DNA of 64,000 nt from contig NZ_QPLJ01000014.1 of NCBI RefSeq assembly GCF_003340555.1, forward strand, positions 45,693 through 109,692, written 5' to 3'. Below, one piece after another: positions 24,725 to 33,819 of this stretch; the stretch's first letter is position 1, and every line of letters starts with the position of its first letter. Under the pieces are notes generated by a model. It had not been told where the DNA came from, ran no database searches, and saw only the letters and a program-made list of their open reading frames with translations. The DNA comes from Jannaschia formosa (GTDB lineage Bacteria > Pseudomonadota > Alphaproteobacteria > Rhodobacterales > Rhodobacteraceae). Made by a program: the position numbers and the translations under genes.

Positions 24725-25642
24725 ATGCGCGTGATCTTCATGGGAACGCCGGAGTTCTCGGTCCCTGTGCTCGACGCCCTGGCCCGCGACCACGAGATCG
24801 CCGCCGTCTACAGCCAGCCCCCGCGCCCCGCCGGGCGCGGCAAGAAGCTGCGCCCGTCCCCCGTCCAGGCCCGCGCCGAGGCGCTGGGGCTGGAGGTGCG
24901 CACGCCGACCTCGCTCCGCTCCGCCGAGGCGCAGGCGGCCTTCGCCGCGCTGCAGGCCGACATCGCCGTGGTCGTGGCCTATGGCCTGATCCTGCCGCAG
25001 CCCGTGCTGGACGCGCCGCGCCTCGGCTGCGTCAACGTCCATGCCTCGCTTCTGCCGCGCTGGCGCGGGGCGGCGCCGATCCACCGGGCGGTGCTGGCGG
25101 GCGACGCCCGCACGGGCATCTGCCTGATGCAGATGGAGGCCGGGCTCGACACCGGCCCGGTGCTGATGCGCGAGGCCACCGATATCGGCCCGACCGACAC
25201 GACCGGCGACCTGCACGACCGCCTGTCCGCGATGGGCGCGCGGATCGTCGCGCAGGCGCTGCCCGACATCGAAAGCCTGTCGCCCGTGGCCCAGCCGGCC
25301 GAGGGCGTCACCTATGCCGACAAGATCGACAAGGCCGAGGCGGCGCTCGCATGGGACCGCCCGGCCGAGATCGTCGCGCGCCAGATCAACGGCCTGTCGC
25401 CGTTCCCCGGCGCCTTCGTCCAGCACGACGGCGCCCGGCTGAAGCTGCTGCGCGCCCGCGCGACCGAGTGGCAGGGCGCGCCCGGCACGCTGATCGCTAC
25501 CGAGCCGCCCACCGTCGCGGCCGGGCAGGGCGCCGTCGAACTGCTGGAGGTCCAGCCCGCCGGCCGCCCCCCGATGGCGGCCGAGGCCTGGCTCAACGGC
25601 GCGCGGTTGGGCTTGGGCGAACGATTGGGCGAGGCGGGATAA
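24725..25642 (+). CDS. fmt: Methionyl-tRNA formyltransferase
   Basis: Formylates initiator Met-tRNA using 10-formyltetrahydrofolate. 305 residues: an N-terminal formyltransferase domain with the [21 protein letters not shown] signature region (Asn-His-Asp type catalysis, Asp within LDTGPVL) and a C-terminal OB-like tRNA-binding domain from about residue 205. It follows the inactive deformylase-like gene with a 1-base gap, joining formylation and deformylation genes in one locus. Confidence 0.96.
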   Translation: MRVIFMGTPEFSVPVLDALARDHEIAAVYSQPPRPAGRGKKLRPSPVQARAEALGLEVRTPTSLRSAEAQAAFAALQADIAVVVAYGLILPQPVLDAPRLGCVNVHASLLPRWRGAAPIHRAVLAGDARTGICLMQMEAGLDTGPVLMREATDIGPTDTTGDLHDRLSAMGARIVAQALPDIESLSPVAQPAEGVTYADKIDKAEAALAWDRPAEIVARQINGLSPFPGAFVQHDGARLKLLRARATEWQGAPGTLIATEPPTVAAGQGAVELLEVQPAGRPPMAAEAWLNGARLGLGERLGEAG

Positions 25643-25679
25643 GCCCTTGACACGCGCCCCGCTCTCCTCATCCAAGACG

Positions 25680-25711
25680 TTGACAGAAAACACATGTTTC
25701 GCATGCGAAAC
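25680..25711 (+). promoter_or_regulatory. TTGACA hexamer with overlapping operator-like palindrome
   Basis: A perfect -35-like TTGACA at 25680-25685 is followed by the perfect 16-base palindrome GTTTCGCATGCGAAAC (25696-25711), which covers the expected spacer and -10 region and ends 21 bases before the next start codon. A second TTGACA lies at 25647-25652. The arrangement suggests a repressor site over a promoter; no regulator gene is adjacent. Confidence 0.5.
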
Positions 25712-25732
25712 GCTCCCAGGCGCGGAGGTTCC

Positions 25733-25969
25733 ATGTTCCCGGTCCTGATCGGCACCGTCGTCGTTGCAGGCCTCGTCGGCTACGTCTCCGAACGGACGGG
25801 CTTCACCCATAACGGCTATCTGCAGAGCATCATCATCTGCGTCGGCGGCGCGTTCCTGTTCTACTTCGTCACGCTGATGTTCGGCATCGGCTTCCGCGCG
25901 CCGGGGCTGAACGCGATCCTCGCCTCGATCGGGGCGCTGATCATCGTGCCGACCCATTGGCGGCGGTAG
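25733..25969 (+). CDS. Small membrane protein
   Basis: A 78-residue protein with three hydrophobic segments (about residues 3-18, 30-48 and 57-73), ending in THWRR. It is reminiscent of small GlsB/YeaQ-like membrane proteins, but I do not recognise a firm family. The ATG at 25733 is preferred over one 39 bases upstream because GGAGG stands 5 bases before it and the upstream codons run through the operator-like palindrome. It lies alone between fmt and ispH. Confidence 0.7.
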   Translation: MFPVLIGTVVVAGLVGYVSERTGFTHNGYLQSIIICVGGAFLFYFVTLMFGIGFRAPGLNAILASIGALIIVPTHWRR

Positions 25970-26031
25970 CCACCCTTTACCGCCCGGGGCCCGGCGCATA
26001 GATCGGAGGCGACCCGGACGGAGCCTGCCCC

Positions 26032-26982
26032 ATGACCAAGCCGCCCCTGACACTCCACCTCGCCGCGCCGCGCGGCTTCTGCGCGGGCGTGGACCGCGCC
26101 ATCAAGATCGTCGAGATGGCGCTCGAGAAATGGGGCGCGCCGGTCTATGTCCGCCACGAGATCGTCCACAACCGCTACGTGGTCGATGGCTTGCGTGAGA
26201 AAGGCGCCGTCTTCGTCGAGGAACTCGACGAATGCCCCCCCGACCGCCCCGTCATCTTCTCGGCCCATGGCGTTCCGAAATCCGTGCCGCAGGCCGCGAA
26301 GGCGCGCGAGATGGTTTATGTCGACGCGACCTGCCCGCTGGTGTCCAAGGTGCATATCGAAGCTGCGCGCCATCACGAGAACGGCCTCCAGATGGTGATG
26401 ATCGGCCATGCCGGCCATCCCGAGACCGTGGGCACGATGGGCCAGCTGCCCGAGGGCGAGGTCCTGCTGGTCGAGACGTCCGAGGACGTGGCCAGGCTCG
26501 CCCCCCGCGACCCGGAGCGGCTGGCCTTCATCACCCAGACGACGCTCTCGGTGGACGACACGGCCGATATCGTCGCCGCGCTGAAGGCACGGTTCCCGGC
26601 CATCGTCGGGCCGCACAAGGAAGACATCTGCTACGCCACCACCAACCGGCAGGAGGCGGTGAAGGCGATGGCGCCCGACTGCGACGCGATCCTGGTCGTG
26701 GGGGCGCCGAACTCGTCCAACTCGAAGCGCCTCGTCGAGGTCGGTGCGCGCGCCGGCTGTGCCTATGCCCAGCTCGTGCAGCGCGCCGCAGACATCGACT
26801 GGCGCGCGCTGGAGGGAGTCCGCTCGGTCGGCATCACGGCGGGCGCCTCGGCGCCCGAGGTGCTGATCGCCGAGGTCATCGACGCCTTCCGCGCCCGCTA
26901 CGAGGTGACCGAGGTGCCGGTCGTCACGGCCGAGGAGACGGTCGAGTTCAAGGTCCCGCGCGTCCTCCGCGAACCCGCGTGA
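26032..26982 (+). CDS. ispH: 4-hydroxy-3-methylbut-2-enyl diphosphate reductase
   Basis: Last enzyme of the MEP isoprenoid pathway, reducing HMBPP to IPP and DMAPP with a [4Fe-4S] cluster. 316 residues with the three cluster cysteines: Cys17 in PRGFCAGV, Cys101 in DATCPLV and Cys200 in [10 protein letters not shown]. The catalytic-site histidines and the [13 protein letters not shown] substrate loop are present. It is a housekeeping gene; no other isoprenoid gene is nearby. Confidence 0.97.
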   Translation: MTKPPLTLHLAAPRGFCAGVDRAIKIVEMALEKWGAPVYVRHEIVHNRYVVDGLREKGAVFVEELDECPPDRPVIFSAHGVPKSVPQAAKAREMVYVDATCPLVSKVHIEAARHHENGLQMVMIGHAGHPETVGTMGQLPEGEVLLVETSEDVARLAPRDPERLAFITQTTLSVDDTADIVAALKARFPAIVGPHKEDICYATTNRQEAVKAMAPDCDAILVVGAPNSSNSKRLVEVGARAGCAYAQLVQRAADIDWRALEGVRSVGITAGASAPEVLIAEVIDAFRARYEVTEVPVVTAEETVEFKVPRVLREPA

Positions 26983-27047
26983 CGCAGGGTGAAACGCGCC
27001 CCCGTTCGTGGTAGTCTGTGCAGGCGATCGAACGGAGGAGGGATGCG

Positions 27048-27227
27048 ATGACCAAGGTTCTCGAATGCGGCACGCTGGTGCCCGGCTGCACCTGGCGGGG
27101 CGAGGCGGCGACCGAGGACGAGCTGCTGGCCAAGGCCGCCGTCCATGCGCAGGAGGCGCATGGCATGGAGGTGACGCCCGAGCTCGCCGAGAAGGTGCGC
27201 GGGGCGATCCACGACCAGCGCGCCTAG
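27048..27227 (+). CDS. DUF1059 small protein
   Basis: A 59-residue cytoplasmic protein of the DUF1059 family. It shows the usual pattern: a Cys near the N-terminus (VLECG), a second Cys in VPGCTW, and HAQEAHGMEVTPELAEKVRGAI at the end. GGAGGAGGG upstream fixes the ATG at 27048. The two cysteines and paired histidines suggest metal binding, but the function of the family is not established. Confidence 0.85.
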   Translation: MTKVLECGTLVPGCTWRGEAATEDELLAKAAVHAQEAHGMEVTPELAEKVRGAIHDQRA

Positions 27228-27389
27228 GGCGGCTCCGCCCGTCGCGGCGTCGCGATCCGTCCCTGCCGGTCCGGACGGTGGATACCGGGAGCCGGGGTCC
27301 AGATGGCCCGTCTCCCGCGCCCATGCGCGCGCGGCCCGCGTCCACGCGCCCCCTTTCGCAATGCGCCCGCGCGTGGCATCCCCCGGCCC

Positions 27390-27845
27390 ATGTTCGACGC
27401 GCGCATCCCGACCTCCGCCCTGGCGCTGGGCCTCGCGGGGCTTCTGCCCTTCGCCTGGGGCCTGGTCACGATCTGGGTCCCCGCCGCCGCCGGGCTGACG
27501 GCGGCCTATGTCGGGCCGCGATTCGTCGGGCCCTATGTCGGTCTCTCCTACGGAACGGTGATCCTTTCCTTCATGTCCGGCGTGCTCTGGGGGTTCGCCA
27601 CGAAGGCCGAGGGGCGGGTCGCGGCTTCGGGCTACGCGCTCTCGGTGCTGCCGGCGCTCTGGGCCTTCTTCATGGTCGGCGGGGGGCCGGTCGCGGCAGC
27701 AATGGCGCTGATCGCGGGGTTCGTCGGGCTTCTCGCGCTCGACTGGATGTTCTGGAACCAGGGGCTCGCGCCCGACTGGTGGATGAAGCTGCGCCTGATC
27801 CTGACGGCGGGCGTCGTGCTCTGCCTGCTTCCGGTGACGCTGTGA
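27390..27845 (+). CDS. DUF3429 membrane protein
   Basis: A 151-residue membrane protein with about five hydrophobic segments, matching the DUF3429 family (SYGTVILSFMSGVLWGFA and LALDWMFWNQGLAPDWWMKLR are typical). The ATG at 27390 lies after a 162-base gap of GC-rich sequence with no recognisable gene. Its TGA overlaps the GTG of the following methyltransferase gene, so the two are translationally coupled. The function of the family is unknown. Confidence 0.85.
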   Translation: MFDARIPTSALALGLAGLLPFAWGLVTIWVPAAAGLTAAYVGPRFVGPYVGLSYGTVILSFMSGVLWGFATKAEGRVAASGYALSVLPALWAFFMVGGGPVAAAMALIAGFVGLLALDWMFWNQGLAPDWWMKLRLILTAGVVLCLLPVTL

Positions 27846-28429
27846 GCGACCCGGAGACCCTGCGCGTCTATGCCGAGAAGGCGGGCGACTATGCCGCGGC
27901 CTTCGACGAGAAGGTCCCGCGCGACCTGCGGGATTTCGCGGCGCTGCTGCCGCCGGGCGGGCGCGTGCTGGACCTCGGCTGCGGTCCGGGGGGCATGGCG
28001 GGATGGCTGGCCGCGCAGGGCTTCGAGGTCGAGGCCTGGGACGCTTCGCCCGAGATGGTCGCGATCGCCGCCCGCCAGCAAGGGGTGCGCGCCCGGGTGA
28101 AGGCGTTCGAGGATCTGGACGGAGAGGCGCTGTTCGACGGCATCTGGGCCAGCTTCTCGCTGCTCCATGCCCGCCGCGCCGAGCTGCCCGATCTCGTCGC
28201 CCGCATCGCCCGTGCGACCCGGCCCGGCGGCGCGGTCCATATCGCGATGAAGCTGGGCGAGGGCGAGGGGCGCGACGCGCTCGGCCGGTTCTATGCCTAT
28301 GTCTCCGAGGCGGAACTGACCGGCTGGCTGGAGGCGGGGGGCCTGACCATCCACGTGCTGCGCACCGGCAAGGCGAAGGGCCTGGCCTGGACCGAGGATC
28401 CCTTCGTCACGGTGACCGCGCGTGCCTGA
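27842..28429 (+). CDS. Class I SAM-dependent methyltransferase
   Basis: A 195-residue small-molecule-type methyltransferase. Motif I is [16 protein letters not shown] (about residues 42-57), motif II-like acidic contact is [10 protein letters not shown], and motif III region is [20 protein letters not shown]. It has no extra domain, so the substrate cannot be inferred. The start is a GTG overlapping the DUF3429 stop (GTGA), and its own 3' end overlaps rnhA by 8 bases. Confidence 0.88.
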   Translation: MSDPETLRVYAEKAGDYAAAFDEKVPRDLRDFAALLPPGGRVLDLGCGPGGMAGWLAAQGFEVEAWDASPEMVAIAARQQGVRARVKAFEDLDGEALFDGIWASFSLLHARRAELPDLVARIARATRPGGAVHIAMKLGEGEGRDALGRFYAYVSEAELTGWLEAGGLTIHVLRTGKAKGLAWTEDPFVTVTARA

Positions 28430-28880
28430 GCTTTATGCCTATACCGACGGCGCCTGTTCGGGAAACCCGGGCCCGGGCGGCTGGGGCGCGCTGCTCGTCG
28501 CGCGCGAGGGCGATGCGGTCGTCAAGGAGCGGGAGTTGAAGGGCGGCGAGGCCGACACGACGAACAACCGGATGGAGCTTCTGGCCGCGATCAACGCGCT
28601 GGAGGCGCTGGAGCGGCCTTCGAAGCTGACCGTCATCACCGACAGCGCCTATGTGAAGGGCGGGATCACGGCCTGGCTCTATGGCTGGAAGCGCAACGGC
28701 TGGAAGACCTCGACCCGCAAGCCGGTGAAGAACGAGGACCTGTGGCGCAGGCTCGACGCCGCGCAGGCGCGCCACAAGGTCGTCTGGGAATGGGTCAAGG
28801 GCCATGCCGGCCATCCCGAGAACGAGCGCGCCGACGAACTGGCCCGCGCCGGGATGGCGCCGTTCAAGAAGAGGCGCTGA
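28422..28880 (+). CDS. rnhA: Ribonuclease HI
   Basis: Cleaves the RNA strand of RNA-DNA hybrids in replication and R-loop removal. 152 residues with the full catalytic set Asp9 ([11 protein letters not shown]), Glu52 (NNRMELLA), Asp74 (ITDSAYV) and Asp138 (NERADELA), plus the basic [11 protein letters not shown] handle. It starts with GTG inside the methyltransferase gene, and its TGA overlaps the ATG of the Nudix gene, so it is embedded in a tightly coupled run. Confidence 0.96.
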   Translation: MPELYAYTDGACSGNPGPGGWGALLVAREGDAVVKERELKGGEADTTNNRMELLAAINALEALERPSKLTVITDSAYVKGGITAWLYGWKRNGWKTSTRKPVKNEDLWRRLDAAQARHKVVWEWVKGHAGHPENERADELARAGMAPFKKRR

Positions 28881-29335
28881 TGGTCACGCTGTCGGTGCCC
28901 CTTGTCGCTGTCTTCGCCCTGCGGGGCGTGGGGGAGGCGACCGAGGTGCTGCTGATGCGCCGCACCGCGCCGCCCGCCGGAACCTGGGCGCAGGTCTCGG
29001 GCAAGATCGAGGCGGGGGAGACGGCGTGGCAGGCCGCCCTGCGCGAGCTGGTGGAGGAGACGGGGCTGGTCCCCGATTCGCTCTGGGCCGCGCATTGCCA
29101 GGAGATGTTCTACGAACCCGAGGCGGACAGGCTGACCGTCGCGCCCTGCTTCGTCGCGCGCGTCGCGCCCGCGGCCGAGCCGCGGCTGAACCCGGAGAAC
29201 GACGCCTTCCGCTGGCTGTCCTTCCCCGAGGCCGTGGCCGCCGTTTCCTTCGCGGGGCAGCGCCGGGTGCTGCGCGCCATCGCCGAGGAGTTCGCCGAAC
29301 ACGATCCCCACCCGTATCAGCGCTGCTGGCCGTGA
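28880..29335 (+). CDS. Nudix hydrolase
   Basis: A 151-residue Nudix pyrophosphatase with a complete Nudix box from Gly41 to Leu63 (G-x5-E-x7-RELVEETG). Family members hydrolyse nucleoside diphosphate derivatives; the MRRTAPPAGTWAQVSGKIE context is like dATP/dihydroneopterin-triphosphate-type enzymes, but this is only suggestive. The ATG shares a base with the rnhA stop, and its own stop overlaps the next GTG. Confidence 0.92.
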   Translation: MVTLSVPLVAVFALRGVGEATEVLLMRRTAPPAGTWAQVSGKIEAGETAWQAALRELVEETGLVPDSLWAAHCQEMFYEPEADRLTVAPCFVARVAPAAEPRLNPENDAFRWLSFPEAVAAVSFAGQRRVLRAIAEEFAEHDPHPYQRCWP

Positions 29336-29955
29336 CTCTGGTCCAGGCGTTCGACCTGGCGGCGGTGCTGGTCTTCGCGGTGACCGGGGCGCTGGTCGCG
29401 GCGCGGGCGCTTCTGGACGTGGTGGGCTTCGTCTTCGTGGCCTGCCTCACGGCGGTCGGGGGCGGCACGGTGCGCGACCTGATGCTGGGGCGGGAGCCGG
29501 TCTTCTGGATCGCGGAGCCCGCGCCGGTCGCCGTCGCGGCCTCGGTCGCCTGCGTCGTCTTCTTCACCCATCACCTGATCGCCTCGCGACTGACCGCGAT
29601 CGTCTGGCTGGACGCGGTGGCGCTGTCCGTCGCGGTGGCGGCGGGGGTCGCGGTGGCCGACGGGCTGGGCCATCCGGTCTGGGTGCAGCTTGTCATGGGG
29701 ATCGTGACCGGCTGCGTCGGCGGGCTGATGCGCGACGTGGTCTGCAACGAGGTGCCGCTGGTGCTGAAGGCCGGCGAGCTCTACGTGACCGCCGCCCTGG
29801 CCGGGGGCGCGGCGGCGGTGCTGGCGCGGGAGGCGGGCGCGCCCGGTCTCTGGCCGCTGGCGGCCTGCGCGGGCGTCACCTTCCTGCTGCGCGCCGGGTC
29901 GATCCGGTTCGGCTGGCGGTTGCCCGCGTTCCGGCCGAGGCCGCCGCGGGCCTGA
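29332..29955 (+). CDS. UPF0126/TRIC-type membrane channel protein
   Basis: A 207-residue membrane protein built of two homologous halves, each with a glycine hinge: GGGTVRDLMLG and GCVGGLMRDVVCNEVPLVL. This is the prokaryotic TRIC (trimeric intracellular cation channel) / UPF0126 family, with seven predicted helices, conducting monovalent cations in studied homologues. The start is a GTG overlapping the Nudix stop (GTGA). It ends 3 bases from the stop of the convergent NYN gene. Confidence 0.87.
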   Translation: MTLVQAFDLAAVLVFAVTGALVAARALLDVVGFVFVACLTAVGGGTVRDLMLGREPVFWIAEPAPVAVAASVACVVFFTHHLIASRLTAIVWLDAVALSVAVAAGVAVADGLGHPVWVQLVMGIVTGCVGGLMRDVVCNEVPLVLKAGELYVTAALAGGAAAVLAREAGAPGLWPLAACAGVTFLLRAGSIRFGWRLPAFRPRPPRA

Positions 29956-29958
29956 CCC

Positions 29959-30531
29959 TCAGCTGGCCACGACCTGCGCCTCGTCCTCGCGTTCGCGCGG
30001 CTCGCGCGGGGGGCGGCCGATGACTTCGCGCAGCTCGTCGAGCTCGATGAAGTTGTCGGCCTGGCGGCGCAGATCGTCGGCGATCATCGGCGGCTGCGAG
30101 CGGATCGTCGAGCAGACCGAGACGCGCACGCCCCGGCGTTGCAGCGCCTCGACCAGCGGGCGGAAGTCGCCGTCGCCGGAGAAGAGCACGATGTGGTCGA
30201 CATGGGCCGCCGTCTCGAGCGCGTCGACGGCGAGCTCGATATCCATGTTGCCCTTGACCTTGCGGCGGCCCTGGCTGTCCGTGAACTCCTTCGCGGGCTT
30301 CGTCACCATGGTGAAGCCGTTGTACTGGAGCCAGTCGACCAGCGGCCGGATCGGCGAGTATTCCTCGTTGTCGAGCAGCGCCGTGTAGTAGAATGCCCGG
30401 AGCATCTTGCCCCGGCGCATGAATTCCTGACGCAGCAGCTTGTAGTCGATGTCGAACTGGAGCGCTTTCGCGGCGGAATACAGATTCGACCCGTCAATGA
30501 AGAGCGCAAGGCGCTCGTCCCGGTAAAACAT
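29959..30531 (-). CDS. LabA-like NYN-domain protein
   Basis: A 190-residue protein with a NYN (PIN-like) nuclease domain of the LabA/DUF88 type. Acidic active-site candidates are visible: Asp13 in FIDGSNLY, the MDIELAVDAL pair, and SGDGDF. A charged tail (PREPREREDEAQ) follows. Family members are probable RNases or RNA-binding regulators; this role is inferred. AAGGA precedes the ATG. It is divergent from folK across 107 bases. Confidence 0.9.
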   Translation of the reverse strand: MFYRDERLALFIDGSNLYSAAKALQFDIDYKLLRQEFMRRGKMLRAFYYTALLDNEEYSPIRPLVDWLQYNGFTMVTKPAKEFTDSQGRRKVKGNMDIELAVDALETAAHVDHIVLFSGDGDFRPLVEALQRRGVRVSVCSTIRSQPPMIADDLRRQADNFIELDELREVIGRPPREPREREDEAQVVAS

Positions 30532-30638
30532 CTAATTTTCCTTTCGGGAGGGGCGCCTGATGAGTGCGAGAACCGGCGGCTGACTTCCGTGCCCCGATAT
30601 GTAATCCGATTTGAAATGGGCGCAATATAGAGACATTC

Positions 30639-31244
30639 ATGACGATGACGTTACACCTCGTCGCACTGGGCGCAAATGCCGGCGTCAGCCGGGCCGCCAA
30701 CGCGAGGCGGGTCTCACGGGCGATGGGGGTGCTGGCGGCGCTTTTCCCCGGCCGTGTCGCGGGCTCCGCGCTCTATGCGACACCGGCCTGGCCGCCCGCC
30801 TCGGGACCGGAATTCGTCAACGCCGCCATGTCGATACGCGCGCCGCTGCCGCCCGCGCGGATGCTTGCCCTGCTGCACCGGGTCGAGGCCCGGCTGGGCC
30901 GTGTCCGGGGCCGGCGTTGGGGGGAACGAAAGTTGGATCTGGACCTGCTGGCGAGCGGCGCGGCGGTGCGCCCCGACGAGGTGACGCAGTCGCGCTGGCG
31001 GCGGCTTGCGCCGGACCGGCAGCGCGTCGAGACCCCGCAGCAACTGATCCTGCCGCATCCGCGCCTGCAGGACCGCGCCTTCGTGCTGATTCCCCTGGCC
31101 GAGATCGCGCCCGGCTGGCGCCATCCGCTGACCGGGCGCAGCGTGGCGGAGATGGTGGCGGCGCTGCCGGCCGCGGCGCGGCGGGACATCCGGCCGCTGC
31201 CTGCTGCGAAAAAGGCACTTGTCAAGAGGTCAGGCGTCGCCTAG
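30639..31244 (+). CDS. folK: 2-amino-4-hydroxy-6-hydroxymethyldihydropteridine diphosphokinase
   Basis: Transfers pyrophosphate from ATP to the pterin in folate synthesis. 201 residues with LVALGANAG at the start, FVNAAMSI, and the signature RRWGERKLDLDLLA where most homologues have RWGPRTLDLDLL; the two aspartates that hold magnesium are kept. LPHPRLQDRAFVLIPL follows. The C-terminal 40 residues are an extra tail. A TATAGA hexamer at 30626-30631 just before the ATG may be a -10 element, which would make the mRNA nearly leaderless. A second ATG two codons in is possible. Confidence 0.93.
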   Translation: MTMTLHLVALGANAGVSRAANARRVSRAMGVLAALFPGRVAGSALYATPAWPPASGPEFVNAAMSIRAPLPPARMLALLHRVEARLGRVRGRRWGERKLDLDLLASGAAVRPDEVTQSRWRRLAPDRQRVETPQQLILPHPRLQDRAFVLIPLAEIAPGWRHPLTGRSVAEMVAALPAAARRDIRPLPAAKKALVKRSGVA

Positions 31245-31247
31245 GTC
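31219..31247 (+). promoter_or_regulatory. Candidate rpoZ-rel promoter
   Basis: TTGTCA (31219-31224) and TAGGTC (31242-31247) with a 17-base spacer overlap the end of folK and lie 37 bases before rpoZ. This is the best sigma-70-like match seen in this stretch. Confidence 0.45.
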
Positions 31248-31283
31248 ACGATTTCCCCTCACACCAATGCCCGAGGTGCGCTC

Positions 31284-31637
31284 ATGGCCCGCGTGACCGT
31301 AGAAGACTGCGTCGACAAGGTTCCGAATCGTTTCGATCTGGTGATGCTCGCCGCGCATCGCGCCCGCGAGATCGCGACCGGCTCGCCGCTGACGGTGGAC
31401 CGCGACAACGACAAGAACCCGGTGGTGGCGCTTCGCGAGATCGCCGAGGAGACGCAGTCCGCCGAGGAGCTGAAGGAACGGCTGATACAGTCGAACCAGA
31501 CCCAGATCGAGGTCGACGAGCCCGAAGAGGATCGGATGCCGCTTCTGATGGGCGCCGAGAAGGACGCCCCCGCCGAAGACGATCTGAGCGAGGAGAAGCT
31601 GCTGCGCGCCCTGATGGAGGCGCAGGGCCAGCGCTGA
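31284..31637 (+). CDS. rpoZ: RNA polymerase omega subunit
   Basis: Small subunit that helps assemble the beta' subunit and forms part of the ppGpp binding site. 117 residues; the N-terminal omega core [25 protein letters not shown] and [11 protein letters not shown] is standard, with an acidic C-terminal extension. It sits directly before the (p)ppGpp synthetase gene, separated by one base. GAGG precedes the ATG. Confidence 0.97.
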   Translation: MARVTVEDCVDKVPNRFDLVMLAAHRAREIATGSPLTVDRDNDKNPVVALREIAEETQSAEELKERLIQSNQTQIEVDEPEEDRMPLLMGAEKDAPAEDDLSEEKLLRALMEAQGQR

Positions 31638-31638
31638 C

Positions 31639-33789
31639 ATGGGCGGCCCGGCGGCGATGATCGGGGCGGACGACCTCGTCGATCTGGTCCGGGCCTACAA
31701 CCCCCGAACGGACGCGACGTTGCTGCGCGAGGCGTATGCCTACGCGGTGCATGCGCATGAAGGGCAGTTCCGGCGCTCGGGCGAGCCCTACATCACCCAC
31801 CCGGTCGCCGTCGCCCGCCTGCTGACCGAGCAGCGGCTCGACGACTCGACCATCGTGACCGCGCTGCTGCACGACACGATCGAGGATACCGGCTCGACCT
31901 ATTCCGAGATCACCGCCCTTTTCGGGCAGGAGATCGCGGAGCTGGTCGACGGCGTCACCAAGCTGACAAACCTGGAACTCACCTCGCACGAGACCAAGCA
32001 GGCGGAGAATTTCCGCAAGCTGTTCATGGCCATGTCCAAGGACATGCGGGTGATCCTGGTCAAGCTGACCGACCGGCTGCACAACATGCGCACGATCAAG
32101 CACATGGCGCATCACAAGCAGGCCCAGAAGGCGCACGAGACGATGGAGATCTATGCCCCGCTCGCCGGGCGCATGGGCATGCAGTGGATGCGCGAGGAGC
32201 TGGAGGATCTGGCCTTCTCGGTGCTCAACCCCGAGGGGCGCACTTCGATCCTGCGGCGGTTCGTCAGCCTCCGGCAGGAGACGGGCGATGTCATCGCCCG
32301 CATCCAGACCGACATCCAGAAGGAACTGGCGCGCGCGAAGGTCGAGGCGGAGGTCTTCGGCCGCGCAAAGCGCCCGTTCTCGATCTGGCGCAAGATGGAG
32401 GAGAAGGGGGTCGGCTTCTCGCGGCTGTCGGACATCTACGGCTTCCGCATCCTGACCGGATCCGAGGCGGACTGCTACCGCGCGCTGGGCGCGGTGCACC
32501 AGCGCTGGACCGCGGTGCCGGGGCGGTTCAAGGACTATATCAGCCAGCCGAAGTCGAACGGCTACCGCTCGATCCACACGACCGTTTCGGGGCGCGACGG
32601 CAAGAAGGTCGAGATCCAGATCCGCACCCTGGAGATGCACGAGGTGGCCGAGCGCGGGGTCGCCGCGCACTGGTCCTACCGCGACGGGGTCCGGGCCGAG
32701 AACCGCTTCGCCGTCGATCCGGTGGAATGGCTGCGCTCCATGACCGAACGCTTCGAGGAAGCGGAGAACCACGCCGAGTTCATGGAAGCCGTGAAGCTGG
32801 AGATGTATACCGACCAGGTCTTCTGCTTCACGCCGAAGGGAGAGGTCATCAAGCTGCCCAAGGGTGCGACGCCGATCGACTTCGCCTATGCGATCCACAC
32901 CCGGCTGGGCCACCGGACGGTCGCGGCGCGGGTCGACGGGATGCGCGTGCCGCTCTGGACGCGGCTGCGCAACGGGCAGTCGGTCGAGATCGTCACCGCC
33001 GAGGGGCAGACCCCGCAGGCGACCTGGATCGACATCGCCACGACCGGGCGGGCCAAGTCCGCCGTGCGCCGCGCGCTGAAGGCCCAGCGGCGGTCGGGCC
33101 ATATCCGCCTCGGGCGGGAACTGGCGCGCGCCGCCTTCGCGCAGATCGGCAAGCGCGCCACCGAGAAGGCGCTGGCCACGGCCGCGAAGGCCCACGGGCT
33201 GGACAGCGAGGAGGACCTGCTGGCCGCCATCGGCGCCTCGGAGATCAGCGCGCGCAGCATCGTCCGCACCCTCTATCCCGAGCAGGTCGGGGCCCATCCC
33301 GATCCCGATGTCAGCGCCGACCATGCCATCGTCGGCCTCGACCCCAAGGCGCATTACGACCGCGCGCCCTGCTGCCAGCCAGTGCCCGGCGAGCGCATCG
33401 TCGGCATCACCAATCGCGGCCACGGCGTCACCGTCCACGCCATCGACTGCCCCCGCATGATCGAGTTCGAGGATCAGACCGACCGATGGGTCGACCTGTC
33501 CTGGAGCCCCGGCCACCACGCGCCGCGCAACGCGGTGACGCTGGAGATGACCATCTCGAACAACCCGGGCGTGCTGGGACGGATTTGCACGTTGATCGCC
33601 GAGCAGAACGCCAATATCTCCGACCTGCGTTTCGTCGACCGGAAGCCGGACTTCTTTCGCCTTCTTATCGACGTGGATGTGCGCGATCGAGAGCATCTGC
33701 ACGCGGTCGCGATGGCCGCCGAGACCGACAGCGACGTGGCCCAGCTGCGCCGCCATCGAGAGGAAAGACCCGCACGGGTCCCGGCCTGA
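31639..33789 (+). CDS. rel: Bifunctional (p)ppGpp synthetase/hydrolase (RelA/SpoT homologue)
   Basis: Long RSH protein of 716 residues controlling the stringent response. Order: HD hydrolase domain with the metal motif TALLHDTIEDT (His78-Asp79), synthetase domain with YRSIHTTVSG and EIQIRTLEMHEVAERGVAAHW, TGS domain (VFCFTPKGEVIKLPKGATPIDFAYAI region), and a C-terminal ACT domain. The intact HD motif means it should both make and degrade (p)ppGpp, as expected for the single alphaproteobacterial Rel. An ATG six codons downstream is an alternative start. Placement after rpoZ is the classic linkage. Confidence 0.95.
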   Translation: MGGPAAMIGADDLVDLVRAYNPRTDATLLREAYAYAVHAHEGQFRRSGEPYITHPVAVARLLTEQRLDDSTIVTALLHDTIEDTGSTYSEITALFGQEIAELVDGVTKLTNLELTSHETKQAENFRKLFMAMSKDMRVILVKLTDRLHNMRTIKHMAHHKQAQKAHETMEIYAPLAGRMGMQWMREELEDLAFSVLNPEGRTSILRRFVSLRQETGDVIARIQTDIQKELARAKVEAEVFGRAKRPFSIWRKMEEKGVGFSRLSDIYGFRILTGSEADCYRALGAVHQRWTAVPGRFKDYISQPKSNGYRSIHTTVSGRDGKKVEIQIRTLEMHEVAERGVAAHWSYRDGVRAENRFAVDPVEWLRSMTERFEEAENHAEFMEAVKLEMYTDQVFCFTPKGEVIKLPKGATPIDFAYAIHTRLGHRTVAARVDGMRVPLWTRLRNGQSVEIVTAEGQTPQATWIDIATTGRAKSAVRRALKAQRRSGHIRLGRELARAAFAQIGKRATEKALATAAKAHGLDSEEDLLAAIGASEISARSIVRTLYPEQVGAHPDPDVSADHAIVGLDPKAHYDRAPCCQPVPGERIVGITNRGHGVTVHAIDCPRMIEFEDQTDRWVDLSWSPGHHAPRNAVTLEMTISNNPGVLGRICTLIAEQNANISDLRFVDRKPDFFRLLIDVDVRDREHLHAVAMAAETDSDVAQLRRHREERPARVPA

Positions 33790-33819
33790 CCGGGACCGGA
33801 TAGGAAGGAAGGCGGCCAG

